Positions 55,235 through 63,486 of a stretch of DNA of 64,000 nt are shown piece by piece. The notes under the pieces were generated by a model that saw nothing but the letters and a program-made list of their open reading frames with translations, searched no databases and had not been told where the DNA came from. The number at the start of each line of letters is the position of its first letter. The stretch's first letter is position 1. Source of the stretch: Megaustenia siamemsis (taxonomy: Eukaryota > Mollusca > Gastropoda > Stylommatophora > Ariophantidae); contig JAVIAB010000008.1 in the NCBI GenBank assembly GCA_032433765.1, positions 40,853,736 through 40,917,735 of the forward strand. Reading direction: 5' to 3'. The position numbers and the translations under genes were made by a program.

Positions 55235-56539
55235 TTAAACGGCGAAGTCTGTTAGAATCTGCCTTGTCTTCGACACCTCGAGCACTGAGTCCAACTCGGC
55301 GTAGACGATGACTTGTAGGGGAGTAGTTGTGGGAGCGGCAAACTTGAGTTCTATCGACAAGGGTCCGCTTGTGGCTAGCTCAAAATGGGAGCCGTCCAGT
55401 AGACTAGACGAGAGGTCAAAACCAAATAGACAATATCCGTCCTTGAACTCTCTATAAGCAACGTTATTCCCGGCGTCTTTACCAATCAGACCCATGGCCA
55501 GATTTGTGCCGAAAAAAGCTCTCGCGTATTGATTTCGTTCAAAGTCCATAGTTAGAGGCTTTCCCGGGATGCATTTCCCGTCGACCGTCAGGTTCATATA
55601 AATCAGACCAAAGTGTTGAAAATTGAACGGGTTAGCTGAATAAACGCCATTAAACGCACTGGCCGTAATCAGACCTATCACTACACGGGTCGGTGTTTGA
55701 GACAAAAATAAATTGTCTTGACTGTGGGAGAACATCCCGCTAGCGATGGAAAATGTCTTGATGGTAACCCTCTTGATCGGGTACCAAGCATTCCCGCTCA
55801 AGAGAGCCTTTTCGTGAGCCAGAGAAATCGCGGGGTTTAGCTTAGCTTTCCTGACCACGAGCGCGGCGTAGGTGATAACACTCTTGTAACCCGCAGACCT
55901 ATCGTGAGTCATGAGGCTGAACACATCCTTCGAGGGCGTGAGTTTAATCTTTACATCGACTCTGTTTAACATGTAACGATCCTGCACAAAGACATCAGAG
56001 TGCAAACGACCCATCATTTCAACCTCTTTACTACCCGAAGTCAAATCGCGCCGTGTTTTAAAACCCTCATTTTCTTTCAAATCGTCATGGTGGCCAGCTG
56101 TGTCTTTGTAGAACAGAGCGGCCGTCAAGTATCCCGTTTTCGCATCCTCCCCGTAGTTTAGCGTAGCCTCAAACACCGCTCTAAAAGGATAGGTATTCTC
56201 CGACGGTGTAACCAGCGTGTCGTTTAACGATACGTCGACTTGTGAAAATAGACTGTGAAGGTAATTGTTGACCGGTCCTACCTCAGCATCGGGTGGTACA
56301 CTATCACCATTCGGGAGGGTGATCTTGACCCGCAGCTGCAAAAACGTGTTGAAAAGATCTAGATACTCCTCGCTGTTTCCAGAAATGAAAAACTCTATCG
56401 GTGCGCTATGCGACAAGGCTGCGATCGGACGAATTTCAATAAACTGGCCAGAGTCTAGAGATGTCTGTGTGGGTGGAACGCTAAATAAATCCAAACCAGA
56501 GTGAAGACATTCGCACGATTTGGGGTGAACGAGGGACAT
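55235..56539 (-). CDS. Major capsid protein (double jelly roll, F54H12.2-like)
   Basis: 434 residues from the MSLVHPKSCECLHSGLDLFS start. The N-terminal block HSGLDLFSVPPTQTS, followed by a PIEFFISGNSEEYLDL segment and a VRVKI strand, is the hallmark of the F54H12.2-like family that forms the hexon-type major capsid protein of Polinton/adinto-like elements. The C-terminal YAELDSVLEVSKTRQIL is also typical. The frame is intact. An upstream in-frame extension of 45 codons exists (from 56,674), but it is the duplicated tail region of the pVI-like gene (see 56,540-56,708), so the ATG at 56,539 is preferred. In the ancestral arrangement this gene directly followed the pVI-like gene. Confidence 0.85.
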   Translation of the reverse strand: MSLVHPKSCECLHSGLDLFSVPPTQTSLDSGQFIEIRPIAALSHSAPIEFFISGNSEEYLDLFNTFLQLRVKITLPNGDSVPPDAEVGPVNNYLHSLFSQVDVSLNDTLVTPSENTYPFRAVFEATLNYGEDAKTGYLTAALFYKDTAGHHDDLKENEGFKTRRDLTSGSKEVEMMGRLHSDVFVQDRYMLNRVDVKIKLTPSKDVFSLMTHDRSAGYKSVITYAALVVRKAKLNPAISLAHEKALLSGNAWYPIKRVTIKTFSIASGMFSHSQDNLFLSQTPTRVVIGLITASAFNGVYSANPFNFQHFGLIYMNLTVDGKCIPGKPLTMDFERNQYARAFFGTNLAMGLIGKDAGNNVAYREFKDGYCLFGFDLSSSLLDGSHFELATSGPLSIELKFAAPTTTPLQVIVYAELDSVLEVSKTRQILTDFAV

Positions 56540-56708
56540 TATTAGTCGAAAATATCCTTTGCCACCCTCGTCTTCTTCTTCTTCTTCTGGTTGTACACCG
56601 AATGAAGGGGGAAACTGTCTAGCTGTCGGTTTTATCCTCTTCGTAACCGGTTCTCCCGGTGGGGGTAACTTCATAACTCGCTTTCTGATTTGTCGTAAAC
56701 CACTTCCT
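56540..56708. repeat. 169-bp target-site duplication, left copy
   Basis: Nearly identical to 59,000-59,167. The two copies differ by one substitution (TGTACACCG versus TGTACACTG) and one single-base indel (GGGGGAAACTG versus GGGGGAACTG). They flank the family D LINE. In viral terms the segment is the 3' end of the pVI-like gene up to the base before the capsid start codon. Confidence 0.9.
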
Positions 56709-58999
56709 TCTTCTTCTTCTTCTACCTTTTAGCTCCCAGTGGAGCATAGGTCTTCAACAAACACTTTCCAAGTCGTTCTGTTTTTTGCAATTCTTTTAAG
56801 ATCATTCCATGTCTTCCCCATCATCTTCATCTCTGCTTCAATCTGTCTTCTCCAAGAATTCCTTGGTCTTCCTCTTTGTCGTTTCCCCTGGGGATTCCAA
56901 AAAAGGGCCTGTTGTGTAATACTCTCAGTTGGTTTCCGTAGTGTGTGTCCTATCCATCGCCATCGTCTTCGCTGTATTTCTTTATCCACTGGTATTTGAC
57001 CGGTACATTTCCATAATTCCACGTTTGTGACTTTGTCCTGCCATTTCCATCCCTTTATTCTGCGCAAGCATCCATTAATGAAAGTCTGTACCTTCGTGAT
57101 TGTCAATTTTGTTATTCTCCATGTTTCACAGCCATATAATAGAACCGACTTAACATTGGAGTTGAAAATTTGTATTTTTGTATTTAGCCTAATTTCTTTG
57201 GATTTCCATATGTTTCCCAGTGCAATGAAAGCTCCTCTTGCTTTTGATATCCTTATTTTGGTATCGTTTTCTGTTCCTCCCTCTTTATCTATATTACTGC
57301 CCAGATATATATAAGATTGTACGTCTAGTAGAGGTATTTCTCCTAGTTTTATTTGGTTATTGCCAACTGCATTAATTCTCATAATGTTGGTCTTATCTCT
57401 ATTAATCTTTAGTCCTAGCTGTTGTGATCTCTCATCTAATATACTCATTTTATCTTGCATCTGTTGGTGGCTGTGTGATAGGAGAGCTATGTCATCAGCA
57501 AAGTCTAAATCATCAAGTTGTTTGGTCAGTGACCACTGGATCCCATTTCTGTTGTTTTGAGTTATTTTCATAATCCAATCTATGGCCAGTAGAAAGAGAA
57601 ATGGAGACAGAAGGCATCCTTGCCTTACTCCTGTTCTTATTTCAAATGCTTTTGTAAGCTGTCTTTCATGCACCACACTACATTTTGTTCCTTCATACAT
57701 TGTTTTTATCAGGTTAATAAACTTTATGGGGATTCCATAATGACTCAGCAACTTCCAAAGCATTCTTCTGTCTAAACTATCAAATGCCTTTTCGTAATCT
57801 ATGAATCCAATATAAAGTGGGGATTTTAGTTCTAAACTTTGTTCAACTATTATACGTAGAGTAGTTATTTGATCAGCACATGATCTGTTCTTCCTAAAAC
57901 CTGCTTGTTCATCTCTCAAGTGTTTCTCTATAGCCTCTTTTAGTCTCTCCAGAATGATTCTGCCTAATATTTTTCCTGGCACTGATAGTAGCATAATTCC
58001 CCTATAATTTGTGCACTCCTGTAAACTTCCTTTCTTTGGTAGTTTGATCATATAACCTTCTCTCCAGTCTTTAGGTATTTCTTCCCTCTCCCAAATTTTA
58101 TCCAATAGATTATGTAACATCTTGGTAGAGGTGATAATATCTGCTTTGATGGCTTCCGAAGGAATTTCATCTGGTCCTGTGGCTTTACCATCTTTTAACA
58201 GTTTGATGCCTTTCATTATTTCTTCTTTGCTTGGTTTTCCGCAGTTAACGTGTAATTCTTCTTCTGCTGGTAGTATATCTGGAGGATTATTTGAGCCAGG
58301 TCTGTTCAAAAGTTCTTCAAAGTGCTCCTTCCATCTCTCCATTTGTTCCTTTATATTACTAAGCAGATTTCCTTTCTTATCTTTGATAAAGGCGTTGATC
58401 TGTTTGTATTTTCCACCTAATTTCTTTGTGCTGTTGTACAGTTCTTTCATATTCCCTTTATTTGCTGCTTCTTCTGCCTCTTTAGCTAATTCATCTATAT
58501 ATTTCCTCTTATCCCTTTTAATGCATCTTCTCACTTCTTTGTTCACCTCTGTGTAAGCTTCCTGTGTCTTGGCTTTATTACTTCTTGTTTTGCTTTTATT
58601 TATGTCTGCTTTCTTGTTCTTTCTTTCTTTAATTTTATCCAGGGTCTCTGCTGTCATCCATGCCTTATTCTGGCGTTCTCTTTTCCCCAGTGTTTCTTCG
58701 CATGTCTCTTTCCATATATTTTTTACCTGCTTCCAATGATCTTCTATATTTATTGTATTTTCTAGTTGTTGGAGGACTTGGTATTTGTTTGATATTGTGA
58801 CTGCGAATTTATCTTTAATCCTTGTTCTTTAAGAAACCCTACATTGAAATACGTTCTGCCCTTATTCGTTGTAGTATACCTTTTTAATTTAATTTTAAGT
58901 TTGGCTAACAGAAGATGATGATCAGAAGCTATATCTGCCCCTCTATATACTTTTACATCCTGTAAGGATGACTTAAACTTATTATTAATACATATGTGA
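56709..58999 (-). mobile_element. LINE, family D (RTE-like), inserted in the virus-like element
   Basis: 2.29 kb, bounded by the 169-bp duplication. The minus-strand 3' end is a GAA-rich tail (TTCTTCTTCTTCTACC on the plus strand, 56,708-56,725); the 5' end lies inside the endonuclease domain (KVYRGADIASDHHLLLAKLK near 58,885-58,945), so the copy is 5'-truncated. A frameshift near 58,825 separates the endonuclease remnant from the open RT frame. Sister copies lie at 26,802-28,338 and 51,559-51,634. Confidence 0.9.
56729..58657 (-). CDS. LINE reverse transcriptase (family D), open frame of a truncated element
   Basis: 642 codons. RT blocks are seen in order: DGKATGPDEIPSEAIKADII, LPKKGSLQECTNYRGIMLLS, EQAGFRKNRSCADQ, YIGFIDYEKAFDSLDRRMLW, RTGVRQGCLLSPFLFLLAID, the catalytic DLDFADDIALLSHS, INRDKTNIMRINAV, YIYLGSNIDKEGG, LLYGCETWRI, and a C-terminal WRWIGHTLRKPTESITQQAL, KRQRGRPRNSWRRQIEAEMK region ending FVEDLCSTGS. 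All core RT residues are present, but the endonuclease is missing, so the copy cannot move on its own. The frame is preserved, consistent with recent insertion. The start codon is arbitrary; the frame is open upstream to the frameshift. Confidence 0.85.
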   Translation of the reverse strand: MTAETLDKIKERKNKKADINKSKTRSNKAKTQEAYTEVNKEVRRCIKRDKRKYIDELAKEAEEAANKGNMKELYNSTKKLGGKYKQINAFIKDKKGNLLSNIKEQMERWKEHFEELLNRPGSNNPPDILPAEEELHVNCGKPSKEEIMKGIKLLKDGKATGPDEIPSEAIKADIITSTKMLHNLLDKIWEREEIPKDWREGYMIKLPKKGSLQECTNYRGIMLLSVPGKILGRIILERLKEAIEKHLRDEQAGFRKNRSCADQITTLRIIVEQSLELKSPLYIGFIDYEKAFDSLDRRMLWKLLSHYGIPIKFINLIKTMYEGTKCSVVHERQLTKAFEIRTGVRQGCLLSPFLFLLAIDWIMKITQNNRNGIQWSLTKQLDDLDFADDIALLSHSHQQMQDKMSILDERSQQLGLKINRDKTNIMRINAVGNNQIKLGEIPLLDVQSYIYLGSNIDKEGGTENDTKIRISKARGAFIALGNIWKSKEIRLNTKIQIFNSNVKSVLLYGCETWRITKLTITKVQTFINGCLRRIKGWKWQDKVTNVELWKCTGQIPVDKEIQRRRWRWIGHTLRKPTESITQQALFWNPQGKRQRGRPRNSWRRQIEAEMKMMGKTWNDLKRIAKNRTTWKVFVEDLCSTGS

Positions 59000-59167
59000 T
59001 ATTAGTCGAAAATATCCTTTGCCACCCTCGTCTTCTTCTTCTTCTTCTGGTTGTACACTGAATGAAGGGGGAACTGTCTAGCTGTCGGTTTTATCCTCTT
59101 CGTAACCGGTTCTCCCGGTGGGGGTAACTTCATAACTCGCTTTCTGATTTGTCGTAAACCACTTCCT
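59000..59167. repeat. 169-bp target-site duplication, right copy (168 bp)
   Basis: Pair of 56,540-56,708, one base shorter. Here it forms the natural 3' end of the pVI-like gene, whose TAA stop overlaps its left edge. Confidence 0.9.
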
Positions 59168-59502
59168 GATTGGTTGTTATCACGCAGGTGGTCTACGGCC
59201 CCGTGTAGCAACCGCTGACCGGCCTCCTTAGCTCGGTCTTTGAAAGCTTCACCGACATTTTTCCCGGCTAATGCGTCCTGTGCGACCTGCAGACCGGTCC
59301 CCAATCCTTCTCTGAGCAAGACCTTACCGCCGGTTTTTAACCAGGGTAAAATAGCCCTCCCGATTCCACCGAAGAAACTACCGATTCCTCGACCGCTCTG
59401 ACTTCGGCCTCCTATAAACACGGGCATCCCATCACCCGCCTGACAATAGTAAAAGTCTTCGTATAACTCAACATCGCGATGAAGGGGGGTGTGTCTCACC
59501 AT
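59002..59502 (-). CDS. pVI-like minor capsid / membrane-active protein (Polinton)
   Basis: 166 residues. A glycine-rich amphipathic stretch (QSGRGIGSFFGGIGRAILPW), then LREGLGTGLQVAQDALAGKN and VGEAFKDRAKEAGQRLL, is the pattern of the Polinton/adinto protein compared with adenovirus pVI. The C-terminus is basic (KKKKKTRVAKDIFD). The ATG overlaps the penton gene stop (TAATG at 59,500-59,504). The last about 55 codons lie in the duplicated segment; the other copy, with one extra base, would change the tail to an acidic one and remove the stop. Which state is ancestral cannot be decided here; the stop placed two bases before the capsid ATG in the ancestral layout favours this reading. Confidence 0.7.
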   Translation of the reverse strand: MVRHTPLHRDVELYEDFYYCQAGDGMPVFIGGRSQSGRGIGSFFGGIGRAILPWLKTGGKVLLREGLGTGLQVAQDALAGKNVGEAFKDRAKEAGQRLLHGAVDHLRDNNQSGSGLRQIRKRVMKLPPPGEPVTKRIKPTARQFPLHSVYNQKKKKKTRVAKDIFD

Positions 59503-60299
59503 TATACCAGCTCGAGATGTTTCTTCACTCGAAAGTGTACCGTTAGCACCGACGTTCCGCTGGTGAATGGAATGGTTTTTCCGTGTTCGTTGGCTAAAAG
59601 GATCTCGACGGTATCGAAGGAAAATCTACTCAGGGGTAGGTAGTGAGGTTTATCGTAGATCTGAAACACCGAGGTGTGATTTCTATTGAGAACAGGCACG
59701 CTCCTTAGGAGAGGTACCATCACATCTCCGACCGGTCTGGGGGAAACGAGATTGCAGTAGACGTAGACATTCTTCGCAACGCTTTCCAAGTCCATTACCC
59801 CCACGCTGAAGATATCGGGAGCCGTGTCTGATATAGAGGCCGTGGGGAAGGCTAACATGTTTTTCAAAGTGTCGCTTATGGTAACACTGACTCCTTTTTC
59901 GTAAAGTTTCAAGATGGCTTTATTCACCTCTTTTGCGTAAATGAATCTCATTTTCTTCCCTTCCGCATCCCTGTTCGACTCATCCTCCGCTTTTATGATC
60001 GATGCATTCAACGCGCCGATGAACGCATTGGGTTTCGTGTATAACCCAGGCTCCAATGTCACGTTGAAATAAAATCTAGCGTCGCAAATATCGTCGTTAG
60101 CGAGAGATTCGTATCGAATCCAGACATCACCCTCTATTACATTGAAATAATTTAGCGGAAACTGTATCTCCACCAGTGCGATCTCATACTGCGCCGAAAT
60201 GTCAATGGTCTGAGGGAGTTTAACGAAAAAGTGGCCGGGGTTATTATCCTTAAAAAGGTCCATAGATGCATTGCTGGGTAGGGTGACATAAAAACTCAT
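59502..60299 (-). CDS. Penton-like minor capsid protein (Polinton)
   Basis: 265 residues, intact. The start MSFYVTLPSNASMDLFKDNN followed by HFFVKLPQTIDISAQYEIAL and VEIQFPLNYFNV is typical of the minor capsid (penton-like, single jelly roll) protein of Polinton/adinto-type elements, which occupies capsid vertices in related viruses. The middle part has VYVYCNLVSPRPVGD, a word I associate with the family, and the C-terminus FRVKKHLELV. Start supported by ATG just 7 bp after the membrane protein stop; stop overlaps the next gene. Confidence 0.75.
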   Translation of the reverse strand: MSFYVTLPSNASMDLFKDNNPGHFFVKLPQTIDISAQYEIALVEIQFPLNYFNVIEGDVWIRYESLANDDICDARFYFNVTLEPGLYTKPNAFIGALNASIIKAEDESNRDAEGKKMRFIYAKEVNKAILKLYEKGVSVTISDTLKNMLAFPTASISDTAPDIFSVGVMDLESVAKNVYVYCNLVSPRPVGDVMVPLLRSVPVLNRNHTSVFQIYDKPHYLPLSRFSFDTVEILLANEHGKTIPFTSGTSVLTVHFRVKKHLELV

Positions 60300-60306
60300 T
60301 TTTTTT

Positions 60307-60618
60307 TTACTCGTTTCGCCGTCGCCTCTCCAAGTTTGGATTCGGTAGCATGTAACCCAAACAGCTGGTCAGTAGGGCTATCCACAGTTTTCCCTCCTTG
60401 GCGTCTGACTTTTCGGTGGTCAGATTGAACAGCGAAACCGCGACAACGGTATATATAACTACCCCTTGACAAATAAAGACAAGTTCTAAATAAGGGGATA
60501 GTTTCCCAAACACCGATCCCCGGCGTGGTTCGCTCTCTATCCTCACTCCCGAGTTTACGGCTCGCAAATCGGGCTCTCCGCCAAAAGTTTCCACTTCTTC
60601 GTCTTCTTCTGCTCTCAT
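60307..60618 (-). CDS. Small membrane protein (two predicted TM segments)
   Basis: 103 residues from the ATG at 60,618, which follows the integrase/chromodomain stop by 2 bp; an upstream ATG at 60,660 would overlap that gene. After an acidic, hydrophilic N-terminus (MRAEEDEEVETFGGEPDLR) come two hydrophobic segments, LELVFICQGVVIYTVVAVSL and LWIALLTSCLGYMLP, and a basic end (LERRRRNE). Function unknown. The position between integrase and penton genes and the short length suggest a structural or membrane-acting role; this is inference. Confidence 0.6.
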   Translation of the reverse strand: MRAEEDEEVETFGGEPDLRAVNSGVRIESEPRRGSVFGKLSPYLELVFICQGVVIYTVVAVSLFNLTTEKSDAKEGKLWIALLTSCLGYMLPNPNLERRRRNE

Positions 60619-60620
60619 CT

Positions 60621-61692
60621 CTAGTTTTTGTACCTGACAATGTCCTTGGACGGTATCCAAGTGTTAAATGAGGAATCGTACCCGAACCATTTGACTAAAC
60701 TCTCTCTTCGCCCGAATGATGTGCGTCGCTCGGTTATGATACTCTCGATTCTGTACTCGTGCTTGTCTCCAACTTTTTGAATTTCCGGTGTGTAGAATGA
60801 CCCCTCTATCTCATCACCCTTATCGTCTTTCAACACATATGTAACGGGGTTTGTTTCATTTACGCGACTGATGGAAAACAGTTCCTCCGTCCAAGCCGGG
60901 GCATAACCCTTTTTTAAAATTGGCTCTGCCCAGGACCAGTCTAACTCGATCACCGGGCTTATACAGGGGTCTTTGAAATTTTAAGTTGCGTTTGTTATTA
61001 TACAACGTGTTCCATACCTGTTCGTGATTGTCTGCGTTGACGTCGACCGGTGCCATTTTTATACTTCTGTGATACGAATGGTTATAACTTCGAAGTAGGG
61101 CGGGTAGGACTCGGATATAAGACAGCTTATTGGATTTCGTGAAATATCGCCACATCCGTTGTTTGAGAGTCCTATTAAAGCGTTCTACCACGGCGGCCTT
61201 AATATCTTCGTTCTGCGTAGTGAAAAAGTGAACGTTGTTATCAGCGAGGAATTTCTGAAATGTTCTGTTCAGAGACTCTGACCCCTTATCCGTTTGAAAA
61301 CTCGCAGGTTTCCCATCGCGAAATATCTTTCCGAAGGCTTCCAGTAAGGATTTCCCCGTTTTGGTTCGTATCGGTACAGACCACGCGAATTTACTGAAAA
61401 CGTCCACGCAAGAAACCAAATAGGAATAGCCGTCGTTGTGGTTTTTCAAATGTCTCAAATCGATTAGGTCTGCCTGATATTGCTGTTGGGGGCCACTCGT
61501 TATAATGGGACGCCTTTCAAATCTGCGACGAATTGGTTTATGAAGGGTATAGGTATCCTGATGACTCAACCATTGTTTGATCTTTGCGAGTCCCAGTTTG
61601 GTGTTACGTTGCAGGGCCGTTGCACCACTATAAGCCCCTGGTCGACTAGGATCAAAGTAACGACGTCTCAATATTTTCTCCACCGTTCCCAT
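60621..61692 (-). pseudogene. Polinton integrase (DDE) with C-terminal chromodomain, frameshifted
   Basis: The first frame (61,692-60,856; 278 codons) has the retroviral-type core: Asp75 in YQADLIDL, Asp135 in FQTDKGSES and Glu170 in AAVVERFNRT, the last two spaced by about 35, then RMWRYFTKSN and an SH3-like KPGDRVRLV. Homology shifts frame around 60,900-60,950, near a T6 run, and continues (60,953-60,621) as GYAPAWTEELFSISRV, SFYTPEIQKV and a chromodomain EYRIESIITERR...SLVKWFGYDSSFNTWIP. The product would insert the element into host DNA, with the chromodomain perhaps guiding it to histone marks. The break means either a dead gene or a sequencing error in a homopolymer. The start overlaps the upstream gene by 25 bp. 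Confidence 0.85.
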
Positions 61693-62135
61693 TTCGGTGT
61701 TGGGATTCCGCTCTTTCTTTTTTTAGGTCTCAGTTTATACGTGGTTACGGGTGGAGTGGTTTCATTACCTAGCTTTGGGGTTTCGGCTGCTGGTGGTGTT
61801 GAGGGTGTCTTGGTCTGCGTTGGTGATACTTCGATTGGTGGTGGTGGTGGGGAATGTGTTTTTTCTGTCGTCGTGTTGTGTTGAATGAGATCGACCGAAC
61901 CCAATGAGCGACGTTTATACTGCTCCAATCTAGTTAAATATTGATGCAGGGCACGTTGGTACACTCTGGCCTTAGCGGCGGGTGCTAAATCATCTCGGAA
62001 TAGGATACGTTGCATTTCATCATCTAAATCTCTCAAGTTGTCACCGATCGCCTCGGGTGGGCTATACGACGTGCTAGTAGTCTGTGTAAGACCCTCGAGG
62101 ATTCGAGGATCCATCAATATCATTTTTTTGGCCAT
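61668..62135 (-). CDS. Conserved Polinton-type hypothetical protein
   Basis: 155 residues. The N-terminus MAKKMILMDPRILEGL, followed by a helical part (LRDLDDEMQRILFRDDLAPA, KARVYQRALHQYLTRLEQYK) and a proline/threonine-rich low-complexity stretch, ends in a basic tail (KLRPKKRKSGIPTPKWERW). I recognise this layout from invertebrate Polinton-like elements, where it precedes the integrase, but know no function. It begins 2 bp after the pX-like gene and overlaps the integrase start. Confidence 0.6.
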   Translation of the reverse strand: MAKKMILMDPRILEGLTQTTSTSYSPPEAIGDNLRDLDDEMQRILFRDDLAPAAKARVYQRALHQYLTRLEQYKRRSLGSVDLIQHNTTTEKTHSPPPPPIEVSPTQTKTPSTPPAAETPKLGNETTPPVTTYKLRPKKRKSGIPTPKWERWRKY

Positions 62136-62137
62136 TG

Positions 62138-62464
62138 TTACGCACCTAGTACGCCCCCGAGAATACTCAATATAGGACGGGGCAAAGCCCCTATGAACCC
62201 ACCGCTTTGTAGAATCTCTTTCCGCCGCTTAAGATTCGGTTTCTTTTTAGTGAGAAGTCTCAACTTGTGCTTGTATCGACGTAGCTCGCACTTCTGTCGC
62301 TGCGTGAGTCTAACATTACCTTTTAATATGTTATGACAACACTCGCACAAAAAGTTAATGAGTTTGGGAGAGGCTGTTTTTAATATGGCTCTTAAACCGT
62401 TCGGCGAGGCGGCGCGCATACATTTCAATATTTTACCGTACGGTCTAAGTGATTCATCACACAT
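62138..62464 (-). CDS. pX-like small basic protein with hydrophobic C-terminus
   Basis: 108 residues. The central part is cysteine-containing and then strongly basic (RLTQRQKCELRRYKHKLRLL, TKKKPNLKRRKEIL), followed by a glycine/hydrophobic end, QSGGFIGALPRPILSILGGV. A basic protein ending in such a GGF-type hydrophobic segment is common between ATPase and other late genes in adinto-like elements and has been compared with adenovirus core protein X. DNA binding or membrane activity is inference. It follows the ATPase by 6 bp. Confidence 0.5.
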   Translation of the reverse strand: MCDESLRPYGKILKCMRAASPNGLRAILKTASPKLINFLCECCHNILKGNVRLTQRQKCELRRYKHKLRLLTKKKPNLKRRKEILQSGGFIGALPRPILSILGGVLGA

Positions 62465-62470
62465 GATTCT

Positions 62471-63106
62471 CTACTTTGGTACGTAGACGATTTGTCTCTC
62501 CCCTGGGAATATTTTTGTTCTCACACTAAGATTATCGGGTGTGTCCTGACGAAGATCGATCAGCAAATAACCGTGAGGAGACGCTGTCGCGTCCTTAAAA
62601 CTATCTTGGAGGTACCCCGCCTGTCCTGGGTACATTTGTTTGGCCAGATTTATAATTTGACTCCCATCTCGCGGGTTCTTGAAAAGGACTAAATAGTGCG
62701 TATTGAGACTTATGGTTCGATGTTCTTTATTTTTTCCAAATAGGTTTTGAACAATGTACATCACACTAATATCTCTGTGATGACTACCTTTGGTGAATAA
62801 TTTTGTTACCCTCTCGTCCGTCTCAGACATCAAGTCATCGATGACGATCAGTCTTCTCTTCTTACCACCTTCCAATTTATCAACGTCTGGTAGACCCTCG
62901 ATAAATCTCACTGACCTCATAGTCTCGTATATCGGTTGCCATTCCGCATAACACCATATAACTTCCTCCGGTACGGGGACAGCTAACTCGTGAAGGTTCT
63001 GTATAAACTTTTGTACAAATACCGTTTTCCCACACCCGGTAGGACCGGCTATCAGAGCTGTGAAAGGATGATTCCATCGGGGATCCATCCTCACAAGTGC
63101 TACCAA
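62471..63106 (-). CDS. Genome-packaging ATPase (FtsK/HerA type, Polinton ATP)
   Basis: 211 residues. Walker A GPTGCGKT at residues 21-28 directly after FTALIA, and Walker B RRLIVIDDLM at about 84-93, followed by a sensor-like FTKGSHHRDISVMYIVQNLF with a conserved Q-N. This is the compact A32-like packaging ATPase of Polintons, expected to drive DNA into the capsid. It is the first gene of the minus-strand block. The start could be the ATG at 63,106 or that at 63,088 (MDPRWNHPF); the latter is closer to family norm. Intact. Confidence 0.85.
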   Translation of the reverse strand: MVALVRMDPRWNHPFTALIAGPTGCGKTVFVQKFIQNLHELAVPVPEEVIWCYAEWQPIYETMRSVRFIEGLPDVDKLEGGKKRRLIVIDDLMSETDERVTKLFTKGSHHRDISVMYIVQNLFGKNKEHRTISLNTHYLVLFKNPRDGSQIINLAKQMYPGQAGYLQDSFKDATASPHGYLLIDLRQDTPDNLSVRTKIFPGERQIVYVPK

Positions 63107-63486
63107 CTTTAGTGATTATACCACCCACAAAAATAACAAGGAGTGATTTTAGGTCAGCCCGCCAGGTTTCACTTCTTCAATTAACACTTATTTTAAAAAA
63201 GCCACATCCTATATACAATTATTTTACACACACCTCATATTTCGCACCTATCACCCTGTTTGGACCCTTCCCGAAGTCACGGAACATGTCGCAACACGAC
63301 TGATAACGTATTACCTCGTCTGATAACATATTACCTCGCCTGATAACATATTGCGTTAGCTACTATAAATAGACGGTCCTCGATACGATAAACGTAGCAG
63401 GTATAAAAAACCCCAGCCGAGCAGTGTACACACATAGATAACCAGCGTCTGTTGCCAGGTGGCTTGTGTTTGTTTTTGCTTTGACT
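63107..63486. promoter_or_regulatory. Divergent promoter region with TATA boxes and a 20-bp repeat
   Basis: The region lies between the ATPase (minus) and PC4-like gene (plus). Plus-strand TATA-like boxes are TATAAATA at 63,364-63,371 and TATAAAAA at 63,402-63,409, the latter 78 bp before the ATG at 63,487. CTGATAACATATTACCTCGC is repeated three times in tandem at 63,300-63,359 with minor changes. On the minus strand TGTATATAGG (63,206-63,215) lies about 100 bp before the ATPase start. Confidence 0.55.

Noticed and set aside
56540..56674. 45-codon N-terminal extension of the capsid protein
   Set aside because: It is the duplicated tail of the pVI-like gene created by the LINE insertion; the family start is at MSLVHPKS.
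60296..60640. 114-residue arginine-rich frame overlapping the membrane protein
   Set aside because: The alternative frame has hydrophobic segments and fits the gene spacing better; the arginine-rich frame overlaps both neighbours.
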